Assembly (NCBI GenBank): GCA_046351395.1
Contig: JAXLYP010000030.1
Coordinates: 80,952-144,951 of the forward strand
Direction of reading: 5' to 3'
DNA length: 64,000 nucleotides
From: CAYYKK01 sp046351395
GTDB taxonomy: Bacteria; Myxococcota_A; Polyangia; Polyangiales; Polyangiaceae
Positions 8,500 through 16,500 of the stretch are shown here, piece by piece. The position numbers and the translations under genes are program-made. The notes under the pieces are model-generated. The model searched no databases. It was not told the DNA's origin and saw only the letters and a list, made by a program, of their open reading frames with translations. Within the stretch, counting starts at the first letter, position 1. Each line of letters opens with the position of its first letter.

Positions 8500-8802
8500 T
8501 CAGGGCTTCGCGCTGGACGCGGCGGACGCGGTGCAGTCCCGCATGCTGCAGCCGCCCTTGCCCTTGCACTCGTTCTTGCCGGCGCAGTCGTGCCCGTCCC
8601 CGCCGCAGCCGCCCTTGCCCTTGCACGCGTTCTTTCCGGCGCAGCAGTTCTTGTCGGCGCTCTCTCCGTGCATCATCGCCGCGGAGCCCGAGCGCGCGCT
8701 CGCGGACGCGCTCGCGGCGGTGGGCTTCGAGCTCTCGGCGCAGCCGACGAACAAGCCGCTCACGGCGGCAGCGAAGATCGCGTGGGTGCCTTCCCGGTTC
8801 AC
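8500..8802 (-). CDS. Small Cys-rich lipoprotein with bufferin-like CAGKNxCKGKGGC repeats
   Basis: The product is 100 residues from the GTG at 8802. A short signal peptide ends at FVGC (Cys21), so lipidation is likely. An Ala/Ser linker leads to a Cys-rich C-terminus. The motif CAGKNxCKGKGGC occurs twice (residues 54-66 and 73-85), separated by GGDGHD, and a final MRDC follows; nine cysteines lie between residues 53 and 89. Similar CKGK/Cys motifs occur in BufA2-type periplasmic bufferin metallophore precursors, so copper or other soft-metal binding is plausible. No bufB/bufC maturation genes are present nearby, so it may act unmodified or belong to another family. Functional call is inference. 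Confidence 0.75.
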   Translation of the reverse strand: MNREGTHAIFAAAVSGLFVGCAESSKPTAASASASARSGSAAMMHGESADKNCCAGKNACKGKGGCGGDGHDCAGKNECKGKGGCSMRDCTASAASSAKP

Positions 8803-8828
8803 GGGTCGAGGCTTAGCACTGCGCGGCG

Positions 8829-9785
8829 TCAGCTGCCGGCGAAACGATCCGTCGCGCGCACCAGCTGATCGAGGATGCCCGACTCCATCGCGGAGTGTCC
8901 CGCGTCCGGGATGAGGTGGAGCTCCGCCTCCGGCCACGCGCGCGAGAGCTCCCACGCGCTCTGCGCGGGGCACACCACGTCGTACCGGCCTTGGACGATG
9001 ACCGCCGGGATGTGCCGGATTCGGCCCACGTCCTCGATGAGCTGGTTCTCCCGATCGAAGAACCCCTTGTTCACGAAGTAGTGGCACTCGATGCGGGCGA
9101 ACGCGAGCGCGAACAGGTCGCCGCCCATTTTACGAATGAGCTCCGCGTCCGGGTGGAGGCAGCTGGTCGAGCCCTCCCACACGCTCCACGCGCGCGCCGC
9201 GGACAGGGCGACCGAGCGATCGTCTCCGGTGAGGCGCGTGTGGTACGCGCGCATCAGATCGCCCCGCTCCGCCGGGGGGATCTCCGCGAGGTACTGGGCC
9301 CAGGCGTCCGGGAAGAGGCGCGACGCCCCCTCCTGGTAGAACCAGTCGAGCTCCCATTTGCGGAGGAGGAAGATCCCCCGGAGCACGAGCTCCGTCACAC
9401 GCGCGGGGTGCTTCTCCGCGTACGCGAGGGCGAGCGTGCTCCCCCACGAGCCCCCGAAGACCTGCCACCGCTCGACGCCGAGGTGCTCACGGATGCGCTC
9501 CATGTCGGCGACGAGGTCCCACGTCGTGTTCTGTTCGAGGCTCGCGTGCGGGGTGCTCTTCCCGGCGCCGCGCTGGTCGAACAGGATGATTCGATACTTG
9601 TCGGGATCGAAGAAGCGCCGCTGCTTCGCATCGGTGCCGCCACCCGGCCCACCGTGCACGAAGACCGCGGCCTTGCCCTTCGGGTTGCCCGACTCCTCGA
9701 AGTAGATCCGGTGCACGTCGGACACTTGGAGGAAGCCCTGGTTGTACGGCTCGATCGGCGGGTAAAACGTGCGGCGGTCGCTCAT
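8829..9785 (-). CDS. pip: Prolyl iminopeptidase (S33 family)
   Basis: This 318-residue alpha/beta hydrolase releases N-terminal proline from peptides in the cytoplasm. The oxyanion-hole motif HGGPGGG is at residues 44-50, DQRGAGKS follows at about 70-77, the nucleophile Ser113 sits in GGSWGST, and Asp in GRYDVVCP and His in DAGHSA complete the triad. Length and motif order match classical bacterial proline iminopeptidases of the larger class. No signal peptide is present. It is read on the same strand as the lipoprotein and carboxypeptidase, with a 26-bp gap, so the three may share a transcript dealing with peptide turnover. Confidence 0.95.
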   Translation of the reverse strand: MSDRRTFYPPIEPYNQGFLQVSDVHRIYFEESGNPKGKAAVFVHGGPGGGTDAKQRRFFDPDKYRIILFDQRGAGKSTPHASLEQNTTWDLVADMERIREHLGVERWQVFGGSWGSTLALAYAEKHPARVTELVLRGIFLLRKWELDWFYQEGASRLFPDAWAQYLAEIPPAERGDLMRAYHTRLTGDDRSVALSAARAWSVWEGSTSCLHPDAELIRKMGGDLFALAFARIECHYFVNKGFFDRENQLIEDVGRIRHIPAVIVQGRYDVVCPAQSAWELSRAWPEAELHLIPDAGHSAMESGILDQLVRATDRFAGS

Positions 9786-9837
9786 TTCCTGGTCCGCATG
9801 AGCTACCAGCTATCCGGCCGGAGAAGAAGCGGAAGCG

Positions 9838-11925
9838 CTACTCCGAGAGCAGCGTGAACCCCGCGACGGCCTCGCCGTACGCCCCGGCTCCTCGCGCGAC
9901 GAGGGCGTAGCGGACGTACCCCACTTGGAACGTCACGCACTCGATCGGCTCGCCCTCCTTCGCCTTGAAGACGAAGCGCTTCGCGGACTGACCGGCGACG
10001 GTGGTGTCGCTGTAGGAGGGCTCGTCCTCCGTCGGCGCGAGCCCGCGGTACTCGAGCTCGGCGGCGAGCGAGTAGCCGACCGCGAACGTCGCGTCCCAGT
10101 GCAAGCGAGATTGGATCGCGAGCGCCTCGATGAAGCGCGGAGCTCCGCTCCCCGTGTCCGCGGCGAGGGCGGTGATGGAGCGGCGCGCGGCCGCCCCGTC
10201 CATGCGCAGCACCCACGGCGACGGGAGCTCGAGCGCGAACCCGAGCTGGTGATCGACGACGCGCTGCCCCACCTGCTCCGTCGCGCTCGTGGGATCGAAG
10301 CGGAACTGCTGCTCGAAGAGATCCGGCACCTCCGGGTGATCGGCCATCGCGCGCTCCGAGCCGTAGCAGAGCAGCGCGAGGTCGTAGACCGGCTCGGCGC
10401 GCGTCGTGATGCGGTACGCGTACGCGCTCCCGGCGGTGTGCCCCGAGGAGCGGAGCGCGGCGCGCCCGTCGATCTTCGCCTTGGACGACTTGCCCCACGT
10501 CATCCCCGTGGCCTGCGTCAGGAGACCGCGCAGCATCGTGTGCCAGGCGTCGTTGTCGAAATGTTGGGCGAACACCTCGAGGCTGCACTGGATGTCCGCC
10601 GCGCGGTTCCGGGCGATGAGCCCAGCGTACGGGTCGACCGCCGCGGCGGCGACGCCCGCCTGCACGATCCAGCCGCTCGCGGGCTTCGTCCAGCGGACGC
10701 CGTTCATGAAGTCGCGGTACACCCCGTGGCGGAGCGAGAACGCACCCGCGACGAGGTTGTCATCGATGGGGCTCGCGTCGAGCTCCGCCTGGAGCGTCGC
10801 GGCGTCGGCCGTGGAGATCGGCGTGAGCGCTTCGAGCGTCTTTCGGAAGAGCTCGCTCGCTCGCGCGCGCGTCCCCTTCGGCGTCCACCCTGCGACGAGC
10901 GTCGCCCGCCCCGCCGCGTAGTCGAGGCCGATCGTCCACTCGTAGGAAGGCGCGTCGAGCTCCCGCATGACGAGCTCGCGTCCCATGAAGGAGTACGTGA
11001 CCGTCCGGCCGTTCGGCACCGCGCCGACGAACTGCGCGAGCTGGGCGGCGTAGCCGTCGAGCGCGACCGCGGGGTTCATGATCTCGGTCGCGTCCGAGCG
11101 GAACGCGAGCGCCGCCGCGGGGGACGCGTAGAGGACCGCGACGTCGGCGGCGCCGTAGAGCGACTTCGCGTCGTCCCCGGCGACGAGGCGCGTGCGCGTC
11201 CCCGCTTCGAGCCGGAACGCGCCGGCCGCCGACTCGAACGTCCCGCGCCGGAGTCGATACGTGGGGCCGACGACGTCCGCCGTCGAGACGACGGGCAAGC
11301 GCGGGGTGATCTCGCCTTCGTCGAGCGAGAAGGACGCGAGCAGGGGCTCGAGGAACCCGCACCCGCGCGGCTGCGTGGGGGTCGCCACCACGTTCGCACC
11401 GATGACGTAGACGAAGCCCTTCGAGAGCATCAGCACGGTGCACTCGCGGCGCGTGACGCCCGCCTCCATCGTCGCGACACCGATCCGCCGCGTCGTCGCG
11501 CCAGCGAGGCTCTCGCTCGAGCGCTCCTCGATCTGCATCTGGACGGCGCCCTTCGACCGCAAGAACTCGTCGACCTGCTGATCCAGATCGACCGACGGCT
11601 GCTCGTCGATCCCGATGGTCCCGGAGACGCCGAAGGGTCCGATGAAGCCAGCGCGCGTGCCGACGATGCCGAGCGCGGACGCGTCCTCCTCGCCGAGCAC
11701 CGACCACCCTGGGCCCGTCGGGCGCTTCAGCGTGAAGCGATAGTCGACGTCGACGATCGCGGCGTCGGTGACCGTCTGCCCCGGCGGGCGCTCGCGCGAC
11801 GCGCTCTCGCTCGCGGAGGCGGACGGCTCTGCGCGTCGGGGCGCGTCGTCCTCCTTCGGCTTCTTCTTGGTGCCGCACGCGACGAGGGCGACGGCGAGGA
11901 CGAGGAGAACACTGGCGAGGCGCAT
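9838..11925 (-). CDS. Large lipoprotein of unknown function with internal repeats
   Basis: This protein has 695 residues. The lipoprotein signal is clear: MRLASVLLVLAVALVACG, with the lipobox Cys at residue 17 and a KKKPKEDD stretch after it. The mature part seems to contain about four related units of roughly 150-170 residues, each opening with an aromatic/hydrophobic strand pair followed by a Pro-Gly-Trp or similar turn (DYRFTLKRPTGPGWSV near the start, GVRWTKPASGW near 410, LGFALELPSPWVLRM near 555). This resembles tandem DcrB/PsbP-like folds seen in Polyangia lipoproteins, but that is an impression only. No catalytic motif was found. It likely faces the periplasm or cell surface. Confidence 0.8.
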   Translation of the reverse strand: MRLASVLLVLAVALVACGTKKKPKEDDAPRRAEPSASASESASRERPPGQTVTDAAIVDVDYRFTLKRPTGPGWSVLGEEDASALGIVGTRAGFIGPFGVSGTIGIDEQPSVDLDQQVDEFLRSKGAVQMQIEERSSESLAGATTRRIGVATMEAGVTRRECTVLMLSKGFVYVIGANVVATPTQPRGCGFLEPLLASFSLDEGEITPRLPVVSTADVVGPTYRLRRGTFESAAGAFRLEAGTRTRLVAGDDAKSLYGAADVAVLYASPAAALAFRSDATEIMNPAVALDGYAAQLAQFVGAVPNGRTVTYSFMGRELVMRELDAPSYEWTIGLDYAAGRATLVAGWTPKGTRARASELFRKTLEALTPISTADAATLQAELDASPIDDNLVAGAFSLRHGVYRDFMNGVRWTKPASGWIVQAGVAAAAVDPYAGLIARNRAADIQCSLEVFAQHFDNDAWHTMLRGLLTQATGMTWGKSSKAKIDGRAALRSSGHTAGSAYAYRITTRAEPVYDLALLCYGSERAMADHPEVPDLFEQQFRFDPTSATEQVGQRVVDHQLGFALELPSPWVLRMDGAAARRSITALAADTGSGAPRFIEALAIQSRLHWDATFAVGYSLAAELEYRGLAPTEDEPSYSDTTVAGQSAKRFVFKAKEGEPIECVTFQVGYVRYALVARGAGAYGEAVAGFTLLSE

Positions 11926-11947
11926 ACGAAACCTCCGGCGTTCGAGG

Positions 11948-14152
11948 TCAGGGCGCCTCGTAGAACCAGTAGTGCATCGACCAGAACCTCTTCGACAGAT
12001 CGGCCACTTGGATCCGAACGACGGACTCGGCCTTCACGACCTCCGCGGGGATCGTGAGCTCCTGCTCGATCCACGTCGCGACGGGAATCGACACGGTCCC
12101 GACGTCGGCGTCGTTGATCTGCACGCCCACGTCGACGGGGTGCTCCGCCCCGAGGCGCAGGACGAGCCGCGCCGCGCGCCCGGGCTCGAGCCGCACGACG
12201 AAGCCGTCGTAGTAGCGGTTCTTCCGGCCGCCATCGACGACGAGATCGCCCTCCTCGTCGTAGTGCGTGTAGACGTGGTTGTCGTTCTCGGCGGCGCCGA
12301 ACCAATACTTGTGCGCCGCCTCGGACTCGAGATCCGCCACGTCGACCTCGTCGAGCAGGCGCGGCCCGGCGGGGACGTCGATCGGGACCGCGCCGCGCCC
12401 GAGCGTGTCCCAGCTCGCCTCGTAGGCGACCTTGGTCACGCCCCCGAGGATCGATTGATCCTCGACCGTGGCGGACGTGAGCTCCTTGCCGAGCACGGGG
12501 TTCATCGCCATCCAGCCGGGGTAGACGATGAAGTGCGTCGGCAGCTCTTCGCGCTTCATGCGCTCGTAGTGCTCGTAGCGCGAGCCCGCGCCCTGCACCC
12601 AATACTTCGCCTCGCCCTCCGTCGTGAGCCCGACGACGTCGAACGTCGCTCGGTTCGAGAGGTACGCGATCGCCCCGGTGTCGTTGACGCCGATCTTCGC
12701 GTCCGCCGGGAGGTGCGTGTTCGCCCACTCGCCGAGCGTGACCTGCTGCTTGTCGATCGCGCGCGCGCTCGTCCCGAGGTCGCCCACCGCGCCCGAGAGC
12801 TTCGCCGCGAGGGCGCCCGCGTAGATGCCGGTGATGACGGCGGGGACGAACCTCACGTCCACCGGACTCGGCGCCGCGCTGGCCTCCGAGCCGCGGCTCG
12901 CCTCGTAGACCCGCCCGACGAGCGCGCCGATTTCGCGCGCGAGCGCGGCGACGAGGAGGAACCACGCCGGCGCGAACGGGTAGATGTAACGGACGCGGTT
13001 CCAGAGGATCGTCGAGAACGTGCAGGGGATGAAGGACGCCGCGACGAACGCGAGGACGACGAGCGCCCGCGCCCGCGTCGTTCGGCGCGCGACCGCGACG
13101 AACAGGCAGAGGAGCCCCGCCCGAAGGATGTACTGCGTGTAGTCCGGGATGAACTCCGCCGTGAACGGCCCGGCGCCGAGCAGCTCGTCGACGTACATGC
13201 GCACGTTGTTGCCGATCGCTTGCCAGAGCAGCGCCCCCTCGTAGTGAGGGTTGCCGACGTACCACTTCACGATCGCGGTCGTGCCGCGCGCGTGGCCCGT
13301 GGCGATCAGGTTCAGCGTCGGCACGAAGAGCATGCCCGCGATGGGGACGAGCCCGAACGCGCGCTGGAGGATCGTCCGCTGAGGGGCGGGTCGATCGGCG
13401 AACGCGGGCACCCCCGCCCAGAAGAGCGCGCCCGCGCAGACGAGCGACACGCACGCGCCCTCGGGGCGCAGGAGCGGCGCCACCACGCCCGCGATCATCA
13501 CGGCGCGCGCGCCGGCCATCGTCCGCTTGTCGCCCGCGTCGAGGTAGTCCGCGGAGACGCGGCACGCGCGCACGAGCGCCCACGCGAACGGGATCGTCTC
13601 CATCCCGCTCCAGGCGAACCAGACGAACGCGCCGCACAGGTAGCACATCGCCGCGACGCCGATCGCGGCGGCGCGCCCGACGAGGGGCTCCGCGAGGCGC
13701 TTGGCCTCGAGCACGGTCGCCGCGTGGAACACGGTCCCGAGCAGCCACGACGCGTAGATGAGGTTCAGCCCGTGGAGGCCGAGGAGATAGAACGGCGCGA
13801 GCATCATCGGCCAGAGGAAGCTCGTTGCCCCGCTCGAGAACCCGCCGATGACGTTCGCGAACGTGAAGGGGTGGCCCTCGGCGATCCGGCGCGCGTACTG
13901 CAAATGGATGTACGAGTCGTCGAGCGGGAGCGCGGGCCGCCCCGCGCGCTCGAGGATGTGGTGGACCGCGATCGCGCCCATCACCGAGGAGAGCGCGAGC
14001 GGGAGCGCGTACGGCTTCGCGCGCGCGAGCAGGCGGTCCTTCAGCGCCGCGGGCGGCGCGGACGGCGCACGCTCGGTCTCGAGCGTAGTGGCACCGAGGG
14101 GCTCGGGCGGATCGCTGGAGTCGCGCGGAGGAGAATCGGCGGCGGTCGTCAC
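11948..14152 (-). CDS. GT-C-type integral membrane glycosyltransferase
   Basis: This 734-residue protein has a polar N-terminus, then 10 or more hydrophobic segments between about residues 50 and 445, then a soluble C-terminal domain. The loop after the first membrane helix carries LPLDDSYIHLQYARR followed by EGHPFTFAN, the acidic GT-C signature resembling arabinofuranosyl- and mannosyltransferases that use polyprenyl-phosphate sugars. The C-terminal region begins with a dehydrogenase-like GVNDTGAIAYLSNRATFDVVGL segment common to this group. It would glycosylate an envelope polymer or protein from the periplasmic side; the sugar is unknown. It starts 22 bp upstream of the large lipoprotein gene and may be cotranscribed with it. 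Confidence 0.82.
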   Translation of the reverse strand: MTTAADSPPRDSSDPPEPLGATTLETERAPSAPPAALKDRLLARAKPYALPLALSSVMGAIAVHHILERAGRPALPLDDSYIHLQYARRIAEGHPFTFANVIGGFSSGATSFLWPMMLAPFYLLGLHGLNLIYASWLLGTVFHAATVLEAKRLAEPLVGRAAAIGVAAMCYLCGAFVWFAWSGMETIPFAWALVRACRVSADYLDAGDKRTMAGARAVMIAGVVAPLLRPEGACVSLVCAGALFWAGVPAFADRPAPQRTILQRAFGLVPIAGMLFVPTLNLIATGHARGTTAIVKWYVGNPHYEGALLWQAIGNNVRMYVDELLGAGPFTAEFIPDYTQYILRAGLLCLFVAVARRTTRARALVVLAFVAASFIPCTFSTILWNRVRYIYPFAPAWFLLVAALAREIGALVGRVYEASRGSEASAAPSPVDVRFVPAVITGIYAGALAAKLSGAVGDLGTSARAIDKQQVTLGEWANTHLPADAKIGVNDTGAIAYLSNRATFDVVGLTTEGEAKYWVQGAGSRYEHYERMKREELPTHFIVYPGWMAMNPVLGKELTSATVEDQSILGGVTKVAYEASWDTLGRGAVPIDVPAGPRLLDEVDVADLESEAAHKYWFGAAENDNHVYTHYDEEGDLVVDGGRKNRYYDGFVVRLEPGRAARLVLRLGAEHPVDVGVQINDADVGTVSIPVATWIEQELTIPAEVVKAESVVRIQVADLSKRFWSMHYWFYEAP

Positions 14153-14207
14153 GTCCTATCGGTGGCGTCCTTTCCCACGAAGGCGGGTCGATGTACATGG
14201 GCGACGC

Positions 14208-14849
14208 ATGAGCGGCCCCCGCGTGTCCTACGCCCACGCAGCGCGCCTACCGGACGGCACGGAACCCGTGCCGATCGCGTCCTTGCACCCGGGGGGCTGG
14301 TCCGGACCGGTGGAGATCGAGATCGGCCCCGGCCGAGGAGGCTTCCTCTTCGAGCGCGCGGCGTCCGCCCCGGACGCGCTGATCCTCGGCTTCGAGATCC
14401 GCCGCAAATGGGCGCACATCGTGAACGAGCGCCTGGTGAAGGCGGGCCTCCACCCGCGGGTCCAGTGCCTGGCGGAGAACGCGCTCGTCGCCCTGCCCCG
14501 GCTCCGCGGGTCGGCGCGCGCGGTGTTCCTGCATTTTCCGGATCCGTGGTGGAAGAAGCGCCACGAGAAGCGCCTCGTCATGGGGGACGTGCTCCTCGAC
14601 GAGGTGGCTCGCCTCCTCCCCCCCGGCGGCGAGCTCTTCGTGCAGACGGACGTCGAGGAGCGCGCCACGCAATACCGTGAACAGATCGCGTCCCACACTG
14701 CGTTCGCGCCGCGGGGGGATCTGGAGGGATCCCCGACGCTCGCCGAGAACCCCTACGCCGCGCGGAGCCACCGCGAGCACCGCGCGATCGCCGACGGCCT
14801 CCCCATCCACCGCATGCGCTTCGTCCGACGCGGCGGCGACGCCCCCTGA
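14208..14849 (+). CDS. trmB: tRNA (guanine-N7-)-methyltransferase
   Basis: The enzyme has 213 residues and makes m7G46 in tRNA using SAM. Motif I is EIGPGRGGFL near residue 40, and the family signature FPDPWWKKRHEKRLV is intact near residue 107, followed by DVEERATQYRE. The ATG at 14208 is chosen because the open frame upstream encodes only antisense of the glycosyltransferase gene. Divergent from the GT-C gene with a gap of 55 bp and convergent with the two-domain PPK2. Confidence 0.95.
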   Translation: MSGPRVSYAHAARLPDGTEPVPIASLHPGGWSGPVEIEIGPGRGGFLFERAASAPDALILGFEIRRKWAHIVNERLVKAGLHPRVQCLAENALVALPRLRGSARAVFLHFPDPWWKKRHEKRLVMGDVLLDEVARLLPPGGELFVQTDVEERATQYREQIASHTAFAPRGDLEGSPTLAENPYAARSHREHRAIADGLPIHRMRFVRRGGDAP

Positions 14850-14886
14850 CCGCGTCGCGAGAGCGCTCGCGGGACGCTCGCCCCGC

Positions 14887-16362
14887 TCAGCCGCCGAGCT
14901 CGCGCTCGACGCGCTCGCAGAGCGTCCCGAGGACCTCGATGCGCGCGTGCCGCTTGTCGTTCGCCTCGACGAGCTTCCACGGCGACGTCGCCGTGCTCGT
15001 CCGCTCGACCATCTCGTTCACGGCCTCTCGGTACGCGCCCCATTTCTCGCGGTTGCGCCAGTCCTCCGGGCCGATCTTGAAGCGCTTGTACGCGGTCTGC
15101 GCGCGCTCCTCGAAGCGCTTCAGCTGCTCGTCCTCCGAGATCTGGAGCCAGAACTTCACGAGGATGACGCCCGCGCGGCAGAGCTGATCCTCGAAGTCGT
15201 TGATCTCGCCGTACGCGCGCATCCAGTCGGGCTCCGCGCAGAACTTCTCCACGCGCTCGACGAGGACGCGGCCGTACCAGGATCGATCGAAGATCGTGAT
15301 CTGTCCGCGCTCGGGGACGTGGCGCCAGAAGCGCCAGAGGTACGGGCGTGAGCGCTCCTCGACCGTGGGCGCGGCGATCGGGACCACGCGGTATTGTCGA
15401 GCGTCGAGGGCCGCCGTGATGCGGCGGATCGCGCCGCCTTTGCCCGCCGCGTCCGCGCCTTCGAACATCGCGATGACGCTCCGCTTGCGCATCTCTTCGT
15501 GCCGGAAGACGGCGTTGAGGCGGCCCTGGAGCTCTTCGAGTCGGACCTCGTAGGCCTCCTTCTCGAGCATCTTCGAGTGATCGAGCGCGTCGAGCACGTC
15601 GATCTGATCGATCGACGGCAGGCGCGGCGGGACGCGCGCCCCGGACACGCGTGGCTCCTTCGAATCGAGCCTCCTGCGCATCGCGTCCAGGATCCCGCGG
15701 CCGACGGTGAGCGCGCGGTACTCCCGATCCGCCGCCTCCACGATGTGCCAGGGGGCGTCCGCCGTGCTGGTCGCGCGGATCGTCTCCTCCGCGATGCGCC
15801 GCACGCGCGCGTACTCGGCGTGGTTCGCCCAATCGTCCGCGGTGACGCGCCAGCGGGTGAGCGGGTTCTCCTCGAGGACCTTGAACGCCCTGCGCTGCGC
15901 CTTCTTCGAGAGGTGGAGCCAGAACTTGAGGACGAGGACGCCCTCGTTCGCGAGGAGCGTCTCGAACGCGCGCGCATCGTGCAACAGGCGATCGTACGCG
16001 CCCCGCCCGAGGCGCCGGTTCACGCGCTGGAAGAACGGGATCGTGTACCAGGAGCCGACGAACACCGCCGTCTTCCCTTTCGGGGGGAGCGCGTTCCACG
16101 CCGACCGGAGGGGCGGGCGCCCCGCCTCGGGGGCACCGAGCGCGTGCGTGCTGACGTGGCGCGGATCGAACCACTCGTTGAGGAGGTTCGCCATCTCGCC
16201 CTTGCCGGCGCCGTCCATCCCCCCGATGACGATGCAGACTGAAAACTCTGCCTTTTCGAGGAGGTCCGCCTGAGCTCGCAGGAGCTCGTCCCGGAGGGAC
16301 GGCTCCTCCCGATCGAACGTCTCCTTGTTGACCTTGTGACCGAGCTCCGCCGACTCGAACAT
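14887..16362 (-). CDS. Two-domain PPK2 (polyphosphate:AMP phosphotransferase type)
   Basis: This protein of 491 residues has two fused PPK2 domains, the arrangement of polyphosphate:AMP phosphotransferases. Domain 1 has Walker A-like GGMDGAGKGEMAN (about 48-60) but a less canonical lid. Domain 2 has FEGADAAGKGGAIRR (about 300-314) and the IFDRSWYGRVLVERVE lid, and is probably the catalytic one. The ATG at 16362 has a good GAGGAGGG ribosome site. The much longer open frame upstream is antisense of a kinase gene and is not coding. With the single-domain PPK2 at 2.9-3.7 kb, this gives the organism at least two polyphosphate-driven nucleotide kinases. It diverges from the kinase gene at 16501. 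Confidence 0.94.
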   Translation of the reverse strand: MFESAELGHKVNKETFDREEPSLRDELLRAQADLLEKAEFSVCIVIGGMDGAGKGEMANLLNEWFDPRHVSTHALGAPEAGRPPLRSAWNALPPKGKTAVFVGSWYTIPFFQRVNRRLGRGAYDRLLHDARAFETLLANEGVLVLKFWLHLSKKAQRRAFKVLEENPLTRWRVTADDWANHAEYARVRRIAEETIRATSTADAPWHIVEAADREYRALTVGRGILDAMRRRLDSKEPRVSGARVPPRLPSIDQIDVLDALDHSKMLEKEAYEVRLEELQGRLNAVFRHEEMRKRSVIAMFEGADAAGKGGAIRRITAALDARQYRVVPIAAPTVEERSRPYLWRFWRHVPERGQITIFDRSWYGRVLVERVEKFCAEPDWMRAYGEINDFEDQLCRAGVILVKFWLQISEDEQLKRFEERAQTAYKRFKIGPEDWRNREKWGAYREAVNEMVERTSTATSPWKLVEANDKRHARIEVLGTLCERVERELGG

Positions 16363-16397
16363 TCGCCCTCCTCCGCTCGTGCGCTCCGAGCGAACGC

Positions 16398-16441
16398 GGA
16401 GGGTACAGCGAGTGGCGAAGGAGCGTACAGCGAGTGGACGA
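16398..16441 (+). repeat. 22-bp tandem direct repeat in a divergent promoter
   Basis: Two adjacent 22-bp units (16398-16419 and 16420-16441) share GTACAGCGAGTGG in the same register, with only a few differences elsewhere. The period equals about two helical turns. The repeat lies between the divergent PPK2 and Ser/Thr kinase genes, 60-100 bp from the kinase start, so it may be a binding site for a regulator or simply a slippage duplication. Confidence 0.7.
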
Positions 16442-16500
16442 CGTGCGAACCAGCGCGTACGCTTCTCCTCGCGCGCGGGGAGGTGTCCGCGGAGCGCTCT

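Noticed and set aside
11768..14680. A 970-codon plus-strand open frame
   Set aside because: It mirrors the lipoprotein and glycosyltransferase genes; composition is Arg-rich and it lacks recognisable domains.
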